Origin: Stappia stellulata
Lineage (GTDB): Bacteria; Pseudomonadota; Alphaproteobacteria; Rhizobiales; Stappiaceae
Direction: 5' to 3'
DNA: 64,000 nucleotides
Assembly (NCBI RefSeq): GCF_020176715.1
Contig: NZ_JAIVMF010000011.1
Location: forward strand, 62,001 to 126,000
Below, piece after piece: positions 10,458 through 19,263 of the stretch. The notes beneath the pieces are model-generated. The model was given only the letters and a program-made list of their open reading frames with translations. It was not told where the DNA came from and ran no database searches. The first letter of the stretch is position 1; each line of letters begins with the position of its first letter. A program made the position numbers and the translations under genes.

Positions 10458-11759
10458 TCAGATGCCGATCCGGTCGCGCAGCCGATAGACAAGCACCGAC
10501 GGCGCCAGGAACCAGGGATTTCCGGCATAAAGCGGTCGCGTGGGAAAGGAGATCCGCGAAAAGGCGGAGCGCTCCCGGTCAAGACCGGCGGCCGCCCGGC
10601 CTGTCCGCATGCCAAGATAGCTCGCCATGCCGACGCCCGACCCGCAAAAGCCCATGGCATGAAACAGGCCGCGATCCTCGCCGCAATGGGCCATCGTGTC
10701 GAACGTATAGCCGACGAACCCCATCCAGGACTGGCTGACACGGGTCGCTTTCAGTTCCGGGAACAGCTGTACGAGGTCGCGGTGCAGCTTCACCGCGCTC
10801 TTGCGCGGATCGGTCTCGCTCAGCGACACCCGTCCGCCGAAGAGCACCCGTTTGCGGTCCGGCGAGGGACGGTAGTAATAGACGAGCTTGCGGGTGTCGG
10901 AGAGCACCCTGTCCGTCGGCATGATCGTATCCATCACCGCGCGCGGGATCTCCTCCGTCGCGATGACATAGGAGCCGATGGGGATGATACGACGGCGGTG
11001 CCAGGGCGAGAGCGGTCCCGAATAGCCGTTCGTCGCCAGGATCACCTTGCCGGCCCGCACCGGTCCTTGCGCGGTTGCAACTTCAAAGCCAGCGCCAACG
11101 CGCGACAGCGCGGTCACCGCGCAATGCCCCTTCACCAGCGCGCCGGCCTCGCACACGCGCCGAAGCACGGCGGGATGATACTTGCCGACATCAATCGAGG
11201 CATGATGCGGATAGACCACCCCGCCATGATAGGCGTCGGTGCCGAGCTCGCTTGCCATCTCCGCCTTGGGAACCGCATAGGCGCCCGTGTCCCAGACCGG
11301 GTGGCCGGAAGCGCATTCGCGCACAAGCGCGTCGTAGAGATGCGGCTTGTGCGCCCCGTGGAACCGGCCGACCGTCCTGAGATCGCAGTCGAGCTTTTCC
11401 TCAGAGACAAGCGCATGCATGTAGTCGAGCGAGGCCTGTCCCTCTTCCAGCAACTCGCGGGCAAGTGCCTCGCCATAGCGGCGCGTCAGGGCGGCGAAGG
11501 ACGGCTTGATGGAGGTGGAAACCTGTCCGCCGTTGCGGGTGCTGCATCCCCAGCCTGGCTGCTGTGCATCGAGCACAAGCGTCGACAGGCCCGCGCGCGC
11601 CGTCTGCAGCGCGGCACTGAGGCCGGTGTAGCCTGCGCCGACGATGACCACATCGGCCTCCCCCGGAAGGTCCACCGGCGGAACAACCGGCTGTGGCGTG
11701 GCGCCTTGCCAGTAGGGCATTGCGGAAAAATCCTCGGTGAACAGGTCGGTGGCACGCAT
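10458..11759 (-). CDS. FAD-dependent oxidoreductase, gamma-glutamylputrescine oxidase (PuuB)-like
   Basis: 433 residues, DAO family. The Rossmann motif VVIVGAGYTGLSAALQTARAG near residue 35 is followed by QPGWGCSTRNGGQVSTSIKP, the FAD-linking segment typical of PuuB-like amine oxidases. The C-terminus carries FVGYTFDTMAHCGEDRGLFHAMGFCGSGVGMASYLG. These enzymes oxidise amines or N-methylated amines to aldehydes with O2. The start is the ATG at 11759, only 12 bases after the upstream GMC gene, so the two are co-transcribed. Together with a Pot-type transporter and a PuuC-like dehydrogenase across the MocR gene this points to polyamine or related amine catabolism. No gamma-glutamyl ligase (PuuA) is visible, so the substrate is open. 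Confidence 0.82.
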   Translation of the reverse strand: MRATDLFTEDFSAMPYWQGATPQPVVPPVDLPGEADVVIVGAGYTGLSAALQTARAGLSTLVLDAQQPGWGCSTRNGGQVSTSIKPSFAALTRRYGEALARELLEEGQASLDYMHALVSEEKLDCDLRTVGRFHGAHKPHLYDALVRECASGHPVWDTGAYAVPKAEMASELGTDAYHGGVVYPHHASIDVGKYHPAVLRRVCEAGALVKGHCAVTALSRVGAGFEVATAQGPVRAGKVILATNGYSGPLSPWHRRRIIPIGSYVIATEEIPRAVMDTIMPTDRVLSDTRKLVYYYRPSPDRKRVLFGGRVSLSETDPRKSAVKLHRDLVQLFPELKATRVSQSWMGFVGYTFDTMAHCGEDRGLFHAMGFCGSGVGMASYLGMRTGRAAAGLDRERSAFSRISFPTRPLYAGNPWFLAPSVLVYRLRDRIGI

Positions 11760-11770
11760 GACGGCCTTTC

Positions 11771-13393
11771 TCAGGCGTTCGAATGATCGGCGAGGATCAG
11801 GTCCGCGCCCTTTTCGCCGACCATGATCGCCGGGGCATTGGTGTTTCCGGAGGTCACGGTCGGAAAGATCGAGGCATCGACGACGCGCAAGGCGTCCACC
11901 CCGTAGACCCGAAGCCTTGCATCGACGACATCGATCTCCGGATCCGGCCCCATGCGGCAGGTGCTCACCGGATGAAACACGGTGGAGCAGCGGTTGCGCA
12001 CATCCTCCAGCATCTCCTCGTCGTCCTGCACCAGCGGACCGGGCACGATCTCCGCGTCGATCACGGCCTGCATGGCGGGCGTCGCCGCGATCTTTCGCAG
12101 CAGCTTGCACCCCTCGACCATCTCGGTCAGGTCCTGACTGGTGCTGAGCGAATTGGGATGGATTTGCGGTGCGGCAAACGGGTCGGCGCTGCGCAAGCAG
12201 ATATGACCCCGGCTCGTCGGGCGGGTCGGCTGCATGCCGAGCAGGAAACCGGGAAACGGATCCGGGTTCATCAGCGGGCGCTTGCCCTTGGGCGCTTTCG
12301 TGTAGCTCACCGGCGAAAAATAGAGCTGCATGTTCGGACGCGGCGCATCCGGATTACTTCTCACGAAACCGCCGGCCTGGTTGACGCCGAGCGACAGCGG
12401 CCCGCGCCTTGTCGCGACATAGCGCATGCCCTGCAGGAGCTTGGCCCACCAGGGATAGAGCTGGTTGTTGAGGGTCGGCACCTTCGAGCGATAGAGATAG
12501 TCGAGCCCCAGGTGGTCCTGCAGGTTCTGGCCAACGCCCGGCCGGTCCTCCAGAACCTCGATCCCCTTGGCCCGCAAATGCGCCGCCGGTCCGATACCGG
12601 ACAGCATCAGGATCTGCGGAGAATTCACCGCACCGGCACTCAGGATCACCTCGCGGCGGGCGCGCACGATCTTTTCCGCGCCGCCTTGCCGGTAAGCGAT
12701 GCCAACCGCGCGCTTTCCTTCCATCAGGATGCGGGTGGTGTGAGCGCGGGTGACGATCTTCAGGTTCGCCCGCCGGCGGGCCGGCGCCAGATAGGCGCGC
12801 GCCGTCGACATGCGAAAACCGCCCTTGGCGGTGTTCTGATAGACGCCCACCCCCTCCTGGTCGGCACCGTTGAAGTCAACATTGCGCGCAAAGCCCGCCT
12901 GTTCTCCGGCTTCCAGGAACACATCGCACAAGGGATGGAGATCCCGGCGCATGGTCGCCACATGCAAGGGACCGTCGCCACCCCTGAAGTCGTCGCCGCC
13001 GGCGTCGTTGGTTTCGGCGCGCTTGAAGAAGGGCAGTACGTCGTCCCAGCCCCAGCCGGGATTGCCCATTGCCTTCCAGTCGTCGAAATCCGCGTGCTGG
13101 CCACGGATATAGACCATGGCATTGATCGAGCTGGAGCCGCCCAGCACCTTGCCGCGCGGCCAGTAGCCGGAGCGGTTGGCGAGGCCGGGGTCCGGCTCGG
13201 TCCTGTACATCCAGTTGATGGAGGCGTTGTAGAACGCCTTGCCATAGCCGATCGGCATCCAGATCCAGAAATTCAGGTCCGATCCGCCCGCCTCCAGCAG
13301 GCAGACGGAATATCGTCCGCTCTCGCTGAGGCGCGCGGCAAGGGTCGCGCCGGCAGACCCCGCGCCAACGACCACGAAATCAAAGTCCGACAT
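11771..13393 (-). CDS. GMC family oxidoreductase (choline/alcohol dehydrogenase-like)
   Basis: 540 residues, a standard GMC length. FAD-binding VVVGAGSAGATLAARLSE at the N-terminus; GMC signature 1 is YWPRGKVLGGSSSINAMVYIRG; the second signature is SAGAVNSPQILMLSGIGP. The C-terminal active-site region STVFHPVSTCRMG ends with TSGNTNAPAIMVGEKGADLIL. Such flavoenzymes oxidise alcohol groups, as in choline, PEG or aldose oxidation. Here it lies within an amine-uptake operon, so an amino alcohol is a reasonable guess. A gap of only 7 bases separates it from the upstream permease gene. Confidence 0.88.
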   Translation of the reverse strand: MSDFDFVVVGAGSAGATLAARLSESGRYSVCLLEAGGSDLNFWIWMPIGYGKAFYNASINWMYRTEPDPGLANRSGYWPRGKVLGGSSSINAMVYIRGQHADFDDWKAMGNPGWGWDDVLPFFKRAETNDAGGDDFRGGDGPLHVATMRRDLHPLCDVFLEAGEQAGFARNVDFNGADQEGVGVYQNTAKGGFRMSTARAYLAPARRRANLKIVTRAHTTRILMEGKRAVGIAYRQGGAEKIVRARREVILSAGAVNSPQILMLSGIGPAAHLRAKGIEVLEDRPGVGQNLQDHLGLDYLYRSKVPTLNNQLYPWWAKLLQGMRYVATRRGPLSLGVNQAGGFVRSNPDAPRPNMQLYFSPVSYTKAPKGKRPLMNPDPFPGFLLGMQPTRPTSRGHICLRSADPFAAPQIHPNSLSTSQDLTEMVEGCKLLRKIAATPAMQAVIDAEIVPGPLVQDDEEMLEDVRNRCSTVFHPVSTCRMGPDPEIDVVDARLRVYGVDALRVVDASIFPTVTSGNTNAPAIMVGEKGADLILADHSNA

Positions 13394-13400
13394 GGGAACC

Positions 13401-14258
13401 CTACCGAACGCTCTTGTCGCGCTGGACAGCGATCGAGACCAGCGCCAGGAGCCCCGAGCCGACCATCAGGACGAAGGACACGGCATTGAGCACCGGCGTG
13501 GACCCGACCTTGGCCATGCGGTCATACATGGTGATTGTCAACGGCGCCTCGGAACCGACGAGAAACAGCGTGGTGTTGAAATTCTCGAAGGAGACGAGGA
13601 AGGCGACGATTCCGGCGGCGATCATCGCCGGACGCAGGAACGGCAGCGTGATGGTGCGCAGCACCCGTGCGCGGCCCGCCCCCAGGTTCAGCGCAGCCTC
13701 CTCCATCGTCGCGTCGAACTTCTTCAGCCGCGCGGTAATCACCAGCGAGGTGATCGTGGTGATGAAGGAGAACTGGCCAAGCACCACGAGAAAGATGCCC
13801 GGTCGCAGGAAATCGAGATCGATCCCCAGACTGCGGTCGAAGTAGTTGGCCATGTTGCTGGCGATCACCAGGATGGAGATGCCGAGGATCACGCCGGGAA
13901 TGACCAGCGGGATCACCATCACGATGTAGAGCGCGTTCTTGAAGGGAAACTGCCCGCGCACGAAGAGGAAGGCGTTCGTCGTGCCGACGAAGACCGACAA
14001 CACCGAGACCATGAGCGCGATTACGAAGGAGTAATACAGCCCGCGCAGCAGCCGCCGGTCGTGGAACATCCCGAGCTTGGGTTCTGTATCGTTGAAGAAC
14101 CAGTCGAGCGTGAAGCCCTGCCAAGGGAGTGCAGGAAACAGGCTGTCGTTGAATGCAAAGGTGCCGGCTGCCACCAGCGGGGCGGCGAGGAATAGGAAAA
14201 ACGCCAGGACGTAGGCGCGGTAGCCCCAGACGAAGGGCGCGGGTGCGGATCTGGCCAT
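13401..14258 (-). CDS. Polyamine-type ABC transporter permease (PotC/PotI-like)
   Basis: 285 residues with six predicted membrane helices and the binding-protein-dependent transport EAA loop (ATMEEAALNLGAGRARVLRTITLPFL), where the cytoplasmic ATPase docks. Sequence style (YVLAFFLFLAAPLVAAGTFAFNDS, FVGTTNAFLFVRG) fits the PotC branch. Start ATG at 14258 follows a GGAGGAGG ribosome site and lies 14 bases after the companion permease. Confidence 0.9.
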   Translation of the reverse strand: MARSAPAPFVWGYRAYVLAFFLFLAAPLVAAGTFAFNDSLFPALPWQGFTLDWFFNDTEPKLGMFHDRRLLRGLYYSFVIALMVSVLSVFVGTTNAFLFVRGQFPFKNALYIVMVIPLVIPGVILGISILVIASNMANYFDRSLGIDLDFLRPGIFLVVLGQFSFITTITSLVITARLKKFDATMEEAALNLGAGRARVLRTITLPFLRPAMIAAGIVAFLVSFENFNTTLFLVGSEAPLTITMYDRMAKVGSTPVLNAVSFVLMVGSGLLALVSIAVQRDKSVR

Positions 14259-14272
14259 CGTGCTCCTCCTCC

Positions 14273-15142
14273 TCAGCTCTTGGCGACGGTGTTGGCGAGG
14301 GTCTGGCCGCTGAGCTTCAGCCCGAGCCAGATCACCGTGGAGGTGAAGGCAAGCAGCAGGAAGCCGAAGGCAGCGCCCGATTCCCAATTGAAGCGGGTGA
14401 TGAACTGGTCGTAGATCTGCTCCGTGAACCAACTGGAGTTCTTGCCGCCGAGCAGGATCGGCGTCAGATAGGACCCGGCCGTCAGCATGAAGACGACGAT
14501 GCAGCCCGAGACGATGCCCGGCATCGCATAGGGCACGATGATGCGCCTGAGCACGGTGAAGCCGCTGCCGCCGAGGTTGTAGCCGGCCTCCACCAGGCTG
14601 TCGTCCATGCCGTCGAGCGTCGAGACCAGCGGCACGATCATGAAAAGGATCACCGTGTAGACGAGACCGATGATCACGGTCACGTCGTTGTAGAGGAATT
14701 CGATCGGCCCCGAGACCAGCCCCGACCACTGCAGGAAGGTTGAAATCACGCCGGTCTCGCGCAGAAGCAGGATCCAGCCGAAGGCGCGGATCAGGTCGCT
14801 CACCCACAGCGGGATCAGGCACAACAGGAACAGCGCGCCGCGCGTGCGGTTTCCGGCGATCTTGGCGATGTAATAGGCGATCGGAAAGCCGATCAGCAGC
14901 GCCAGCGCCGTCACCAGCAGCGACATCGATCCGGTGCGCAGCAGCGTGTTCCAGTAGATCGGCTCGTTTATGAAATCGATATAGTTGCCGAGACCGAACT
15001 CATAGACGCGCGGCGCCACCTTCTCGCGCAGCGACAGCGCGACCATGCCGATATGCGGCACGATGATCAGCAGCGCGATCCACATCGCGAAGGGCGCGAA
15101 GAGCAGGATCAGCGTCAGCCGGCGGACATCCTTCTGCACCAT
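14273..15142 (-). CDS. Polyamine-type ABC transporter permease (PotB/PotH-like)
   Basis: 289 residues, six membrane helices, with an EAA loop DDSLVEAGYNLGGSGFTVLRRIIVPYAMPG. The N-terminal LLIIVPHIGMVALSLREK and the PIYWNTLLRTGSMSLLVTALAL segment match PotB. Its ATG overlaps the stop of the ATPase gene by one base (TGATG), so translation is coupled. It forms the heterodimeric channel with the next gene. Confidence 0.9.
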   Translation of the reverse strand: MVQKDVRRLTLILLFAPFAMWIALLIIVPHIGMVALSLREKVAPRVYEFGLGNYIDFINEPIYWNTLLRTGSMSLLVTALALLIGFPIAYYIAKIAGNRTRGALFLLCLIPLWVSDLIRAFGWILLLRETGVISTFLQWSGLVSGPIEFLYNDVTVIIGLVYTVILFMIVPLVSTLDGMDDSLVEAGYNLGGSGFTVLRRIIVPYAMPGIVSGCIVVFMLTAGSYLTPILLGGKNSSWFTEQIYDQFITRFNWESGAAFGFLLLAFTSTVIWLGLKLSGQTLANTVAKS

Positions 15143-16257
15143 CACGCATCCCCGCTTCGCGGAAAGCACATGGCGTGCTGCGCCGACCAGGACAGACGCA
15201 CCGCCTCGCCCGGCGCCAGGTCGCCGTCGCCGGTCAGCGTCACGTCGGCCTCGATCAGTTCGCCCGTCTGGCTGCGCACCAGCACGCGGCTGTTGGCGCC
15301 GTTGAACAACAGGCTGTCGACAACGCCGTCCATGTGGTTGTCGCCCGGCGCGGCGGCCGCATCGGCTGCCCGCACCGTGTTGATGAACTCCGGCCGCACG
15401 AAGATCTCGACAGCCTCGCCCTTGCCGATGCGCAAGCCGCCGCCGGCGGTGAACTGCATGGTCAGGCCTTGCGCCGTCTCCACCGTGCCGCCCGTGCCGT
15501 CGCTCGCCGTCACCTTGCCGGACCAGCGGTTGCTGTCGCCGACGAAGCCCGCGACGAAGGCCGTGTTCGGCCGGTGATAAAGCGCCTGCGGCGTGCCGAT
15601 CTGCTCGAAGTTGCCGTCGTTCATGATCGCGACGTGATCGGACATCACCAGCGCTTCCGACTGGTCGTGGGTGATGTAGATGAAGGTGGTGTTGAACTGG
15701 TGCTGCAGCAGCTTCAGCTCGATCTTCATCGCCTCGCGCAGCTTCAGGTCGAGCGCGCCGAGCGGTTCGTCGAGCAGGAGCACGTCGGGGTCGAGCACCA
15801 TGCAGCGGGCAATCGCGATGCGCTGCTTCTGTCCGCCCGAAAGCTGGTGAATTTCGCGGCCGCCGACGTCGGGCAGCGCGATGCGCTCCAGCACATCCTG
15901 CACGCGGCGCTTGATCTCGTCGTTGCTCGCCCCGCGGCAGCGCAGGCCGTAGGCGATGTTCTCGTAGACATTCATCATCGGGAACAGCGCCAGATGCTGG
16001 AACACCATCTTGACGTTGCGCCGGTTGGGCGGCGTGCCGAGCACCGACTTGCCCTTGATGCGGATGTCCCCGCCGCTCGGTTCCTCGAAACCGGCGATCA
16101 TGCGCATCAAGGTGGTCTTGCCACAGCCGGACGGCCCGAGAATGGAGAAGAACGAGCCGCTTGGAATGTTGAAGGACACGTCCTTCACCGCGCGAACGGA
16201 TCCGAAGGACTTGGAAATGCCGTGGCACTCAAGATCGTAGGCCGGGGTTTCGGTCAT
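15142..16257 (-). CDS. Polyamine-type ABC transporter ATP-binding protein (PotA/PotG-like)
   Basis: 371 residues. Walker [10 protein letters not shown] (41-49), Q-loop [17 protein letters not shown], signature [13 protein letters not shown], Walker [14 protein letters not shown] and H-loop [12 protein letters not shown] are all intact. A C-terminal TOBE-like regulatory domain ([24 protein letters not shown]) is present as in PotA. The ATG at 16257 is preferred over an upstream start because homology begins there. It energises uptake through the two downstream permeases. Confidence 0.92.
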   Translation of the reverse strand: MTETPAYDLECHGISKSFGSVRAVKDVSFNIPSGSFFSILGPSGCGKTTLMRMIAGFEEPSGGDIRIKGKSVLGTPPNRRNVKMVFQHLALFPMMNVYENIAYGLRCRGASNDEIKRRVQDVLERIALPDVGGREIHQLSGGQKQRIAIARCMVLDPDVLLLDEPLGALDLKLREAMKIELKLLQHQFNTTFIYITHDQSEALVMSDHVAIMNDGNFEQIGTPQALYHRPNTAFVAGFVGDSNRWSGKVTASDGTGGTVETAQGLTMQFTAGGGLRIGKGEAVEIFVRPEFINTVRAADAAAAPGDNHMDGVVDSLLFNGANSRVLVRSQTGELIEADVTLTGDGDLAPGEAVRLSWSAQHAMCFPRSGDA

Positions 16258-16380
16258 GAAGTACGCCAACTGAAAAACATGCGGACAAGCGGCGGCGGGC
16301 AAGAGCACGCCGGCACCATCGAGGAGCCCCGATGTCCCGAGCCGGGTCGAGGCGTCACCCTGTGAAGGTCACAAGCCTGG

Positions 16381-16421
16381 GCGGGGCCGCGCACGCGTCT
16401 CGAGCGCGCGCGCGGCCCCGC
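16381..16421 (-). terminator. GC-rich intercistronic hairpin between binding-protein and ATPase genes
   Basis: Perfect 11-bp stem GCGGGGCCGCG / CGCGGCCCCGC around a 19-base loop, in the 191-base gap after the PotF-like gene. It has no T-tract, so it is more likely a 3' stabiliser or partial attenuator giving excess binding protein than a full terminator. Confidence 0.6.
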
Positions 16422-16448
16422 AAGGTTCAGGGTCGGCTTGCGCGGCAA

Positions 16449-17525
16449 TCAGCCGCCGGTCGCCGCCTTGATCTTCTCAAGCGTCTTGCCTTCCATGTCC
16501 TCCACGCCGGGAGGGATGTTGGCGAAGAACTTCAGGTTGTCGATGTCCGCGTCGGTGAAGGCGGCGTTGACGGCAGCCTTCTTGTCTTCCGGCAGCAGCT
16601 CCTTGGCGCCCTTGATCGAGGCAATGGCACCGGTGCTCGCGGACATGATCGTCACGTTTTCCGGCCGCAGCACGAAGTTGATCCACTTGTAGGCGGCATC
16701 GTCGGCCTCGCCCTTGCGCGGGATCGCGAAGGTGTCGATCCAGGCAAGCGCCCCCGTCTCCGGCGGAATGAAGACGATGTTCTTGTTCTGGTCGAAGAGC
16801 TTGTAGGCGGTGGAATCCCACGTCTCCGATGCCACGATCTCACCCGAGAGCATCATCGCCGAAAGGTCGTCGCCGCCCTTCCAGTAGGCCTTGATGTTGT
16901 CCTTGCACTCGATGAGCTTGTCGGCAACCTTGTCGAGGAGTTGCTGGTACTTGTCGAGGTCGGCATAGGCCGCAAAGGGGTCCTCGCCCATGGAGAAGGC
17001 CGTGCCGAGCAGGATCGTGCGGCGCAGCCGCATCGAGGTCTTGCCCTTGTAGGCCGGATTGCAGAGATCGTCCCACCCCTTTACGTCGGGCGCCTTGGTC
17101 ACGTCGGCCATCAGGCCGGAGGTGCCCCACTGATGCGGCACGGCATAGACTTCGCCGTCGATCGTCGTGTTGGCCTTCACGCCATCCAGAAGCGACGGCT
17201 GCATCGCATCGGTGTCGATCTTCGACAGGTCGAGCGGCTTGTAGATGTCGTATTCAAGCTGGGCGGCATAGATGCGGTCGTGGCTCGGCTGGGCGAGGTC
17301 GAAGCCCGCCCCGCCGGTGGCGCGCAGCTTGGCGATCATTTCCTCGTTGTTGGAGAAGGTCACCTCGACGTCGATGTCGGGATACTCTTCCTCGAATTTC
17401 TGCACCAGTTCCTCGGGCGCATAGGAGCCCCAGGTCAGGAGCCGCAAGGTTTCCGCCTGCGCGGTGCCGGCGCCGACCAGCATGGTCGCGGCCAGCAGGC
17501 TGGCGATAGTTGTCTTGGTGCGCAT
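16449..17525 (-). CDS. Periplasmic polyamine-type substrate-binding protein (PotD/PotF-like)
   Basis: 358 residues with a Sec signal peptide (RTKTTIASLLAATMLVGAGTAQA, cleavage after AQA). The mature start ETLRLLTWGSYAPEELVQKFEEEYP and the later W.S motif region (ASETWDSTAYKLFDQNKNIVFIPPETGALAWIDTFAIPRKG) are typical of the PotD/PotF cluster of type 2 binding proteins. It captures the amine in the periplasm for the transporter below. GGGAGGAACTG precedes the ATG. It heads a six-gene minus-strand operon. A palindromic element at 17604-17653 lies upstream of it. Confidence 0.9.
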   Translation of the reverse strand: MRTKTTIASLLAATMLVGAGTAQAETLRLLTWGSYAPEELVQKFEEEYPDIDVEVTFSNNEEMIAKLRATGGAGFDLAQPSHDRIYAAQLEYDIYKPLDLSKIDTDAMQPSLLDGVKANTTIDGEVYAVPHQWGTSGLMADVTKAPDVKGWDDLCNPAYKGKTSMRLRRTILLGTAFSMGEDPFAAYADLDKYQQLLDKVADKLIECKDNIKAYWKGGDDLSAMMLSGEIVASETWDSTAYKLFDQNKNIVFIPPETGALAWIDTFAIPRKGEADDAAYKWINFVLRPENVTIMSASTGAIASIKGAKELLPEDKKAAVNAAFTDADIDNLKFFANIPPGVEDMEGKTLEKIKAATGG

Positions 17526-17603
17526 CAGTTCCTCCCTTTAACGCAATCGACACGATCGAAATGACATGACCGTCATGACAGCATCGTGAAAAAGTCTATG
17601 GCT

Positions 17604-17653
17604 CGATTGGACTGCAAAATATATCCATTGCCGTTATTTTATCAGTCCAATCG
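17604..17653. promoter_or_regulatory. Inverted repeat, probable MocR operator of the transporter operon
   Basis: Perfect 11-bp arms CGATTGGACTG (17604-17614) and CAGTCCAATCG (17643-17653) separated by 28 AT-rich bases. The element overlaps the mocR stop and lies 79-128 bases upstream of the potF-like start. The ATTGG...CCAAT core has the same 41-base offset as the element before the enolase-family gene (19148-19193). A terminator hairpin for mocR is the alternative reading. Confidence 0.6.
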
Positions 17654-19132
17654 CACTTTCGGTGAAACAATCTTGCGAATAACCGCAATTCCCTTTCGGA
17701 TATCCTCCACGCCGGCGCTGCCGAACCCGAGAACGACTCCCTTTTGCGCGAGTGACGAAAGAGCGTAGCGGCCAAGCGGCGAGATGACGACACCGTCCGC
17801 CCTTACTCTCGATACCACCTCGTCTTCCGTCAAGTCATCTGCCAAAAGTCCGACAGCGTGAAACCCGCTTGCCGTTGGCTGCACGTCGATGCGTCCGCTG
17901 AGCGATGCGGCGGCCTCTATCAGGGCGTCGTGCCGCTCCCGGTAAAGCTGCCGCATGGTGCGGATATGCGTGGCAAACAGCCCCTCGTCCATGAAATCAG
18001 CGACGACCGCCTGGGTGACCGTCGGTGCGCCGCTGAGCCAGGCTTCCCAGATGCGCTCGCAGGCGGAGACCAGACCGCGCGGCGCAAGCACGAAGCCCAG
18101 CCGCAGGCTTGGAAACAGCGATTTGGAAAACGTGCCGACGTAGATCACCCGCTCGCGGGTATCAATGCTCTTCAGCGTCGGCGGGGGCTGGTCGCCATAG
18201 TAGAATTCCCCGTCGTAATCGTCCTCGACGATCATCGCGTCGGCGTCATGCGCGGCCTGCAGCAGTGCCAGCCGGCGCTCCAGGCTCATGACGTGGCCAA
18301 GCGGCTGCTGATGCGAGGGCGTGACGAAGGCCAGCCGGAAGTCGGGCGCCTTGGCAAGCCCCTCGTCCACGCACAGCCCTTCCGCATCGACGCTGATCGG
18401 CGCGAGCCGCGCGCCATTCGCGACGAAGGCATTGCGCGCGCCGATCGCGCCGGGATTCTCGAACCACACCGTTTCGCCCGGATCGACCAGCATCGCGCTG
18501 ATCAGCGAGAACCCCTGCTGTGCGCCGTTGACGATGAAGATCTGGTCGGCCTCGCAGACGATGCCGCGCGAGGCGTTGAGCTGGCGGGCGATCGCCGCGC
18601 GCAGGCGGGGATACCCGAACGGCTCGCCGTAGCCGGTGACATGATCGCGCCCGCCCCGCCAGTGCCGGGCCGACAGGCGCGCCCATTGCGCCATGGGAAA
18701 AGCATCGAGCGCGGGCAGCGCCGTGGTGAAGGCCATCGACTTGTGCGGCAGGCGGCTGCGCGGCGCGAACTGCGGCGCCGCGGTGCGGGCGGCCTGCGAC
18801 AGGCGCGGGTCGGCCGCGCCGCGCGCCGCCATTGGCGCATCGCCCGGCGTCTCGCCCCGTCCCTTCAGCGCATCGCTGACGAAGGTGCCGGCCCCGACGC
18901 GCGCCTCCAGAAGTCCCTCCGAGACCAGCCGGTCGACCGCATCGATCACGGTGGTGCGGGAGACGCCAATCTCCTGCGCCAGCGTGCGCGTTGCCGGCAG
19001 CCGGTCCCCGGGCGCGAGCCCGCCCGACAGGAGCAGCTCGCGCAAGGCCATGTAGAGCTGCACGGAAATGCGCCGGTCCGACGTTTTGTCGATCCGGATC
19101 GAGGACAGCATCATTCCGGCGTGGCGCTTCAT
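17642..19132 (-). CDS. MocR/PdxR-type GntR regulator with aminotransferase domain
   Basis: 496 residues. An N-terminal GntR winged helix (residues 10-80: RISVQLYMALRELLLSGGL...LPATRTLAQEIGVSRTTVIDAVDRLVSEGLLEA) is joined to a fold-type I aminotransferase-like domain. PLP contacts are visible: DEDYDGEFYY-like VEDDYDGEFYYGDQ, and YVGTFSKSLFPSLRLGFV with the Schiff-base lysine. MocR proteins sense PLP adducts with amines or amino acids and usually control adjacent catabolic genes. Here the gene sits between the transporter operon (same strand) and the divergent enzyme genes, both of which carry a matched ATTGG-N36-CCAAT element. Confidence 0.9.
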   Translation of the reverse strand: MKRHAGMMLSSIRIDKTSDRRISVQLYMALRELLLSGGLAPGDRLPATRTLAQEIGVSRTTVIDAVDRLVSEGLLEARVGAGTFVSDALKGRGETPGDAPMAARGAADPRLSQAARTAAPQFAPRSRLPHKSMAFTTALPALDAFPMAQWARLSARHWRGGRDHVTGYGEPFGYPRLRAAIARQLNASRGIVCEADQIFIVNGAQQGFSLISAMLVDPGETVWFENPGAIGARNAFVANGARLAPISVDAEGLCVDEGLAKAPDFRLAFVTPSHQQPLGHVMSLERRLALLQAAHDADAMIVEDDYDGEFYYGDQPPPTLKSIDTRERVIYVGTFSKSLFPSLRLGFVLAPRGLVSACERIWEAWLSGAPTVTQAVVADFMDEGLFATHIRTMRQLYRERHDALIEAAASLSGRIDVQPTASGFHAVGLLADDLTEDEVVSRVRADGVVISPLGRYALSSLAQKGVVLGFGSAGVEDIRKGIAVIRKIVSPKVRLD

Positions 19133-19147
19133 GGTCCCTCGCGCAAG

Positions 19148-19193
19148 ATTGGTATGGAAACTTCCGCAAAACGGACCTTAATTCAAGACCAAT
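19148..19193. promoter_or_regulatory. Inverted ATTGGT/ACCAAT element, probable MocR operator in the divergent promoter
   Basis: ATTGGT at 19148-19153 and ACCAAT at 19188-19193 lie in the 131-base gap between mocR and the enolase-family gene. The ATTGG-to-CCAAT offset is 41 bases, identical to the 17604-17653 element. Expected role: autoregulation plus substrate-responsive control of the plus-strand genes. Confidence 0.6.
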
Positions 19194-19263
19194 TCTGAGT
19201 AGGTTGGCGCGAATGGTTGGACCTGCGGCCGAGAGACGTGGCCGCGCAGCGGGATTTTCGCCA

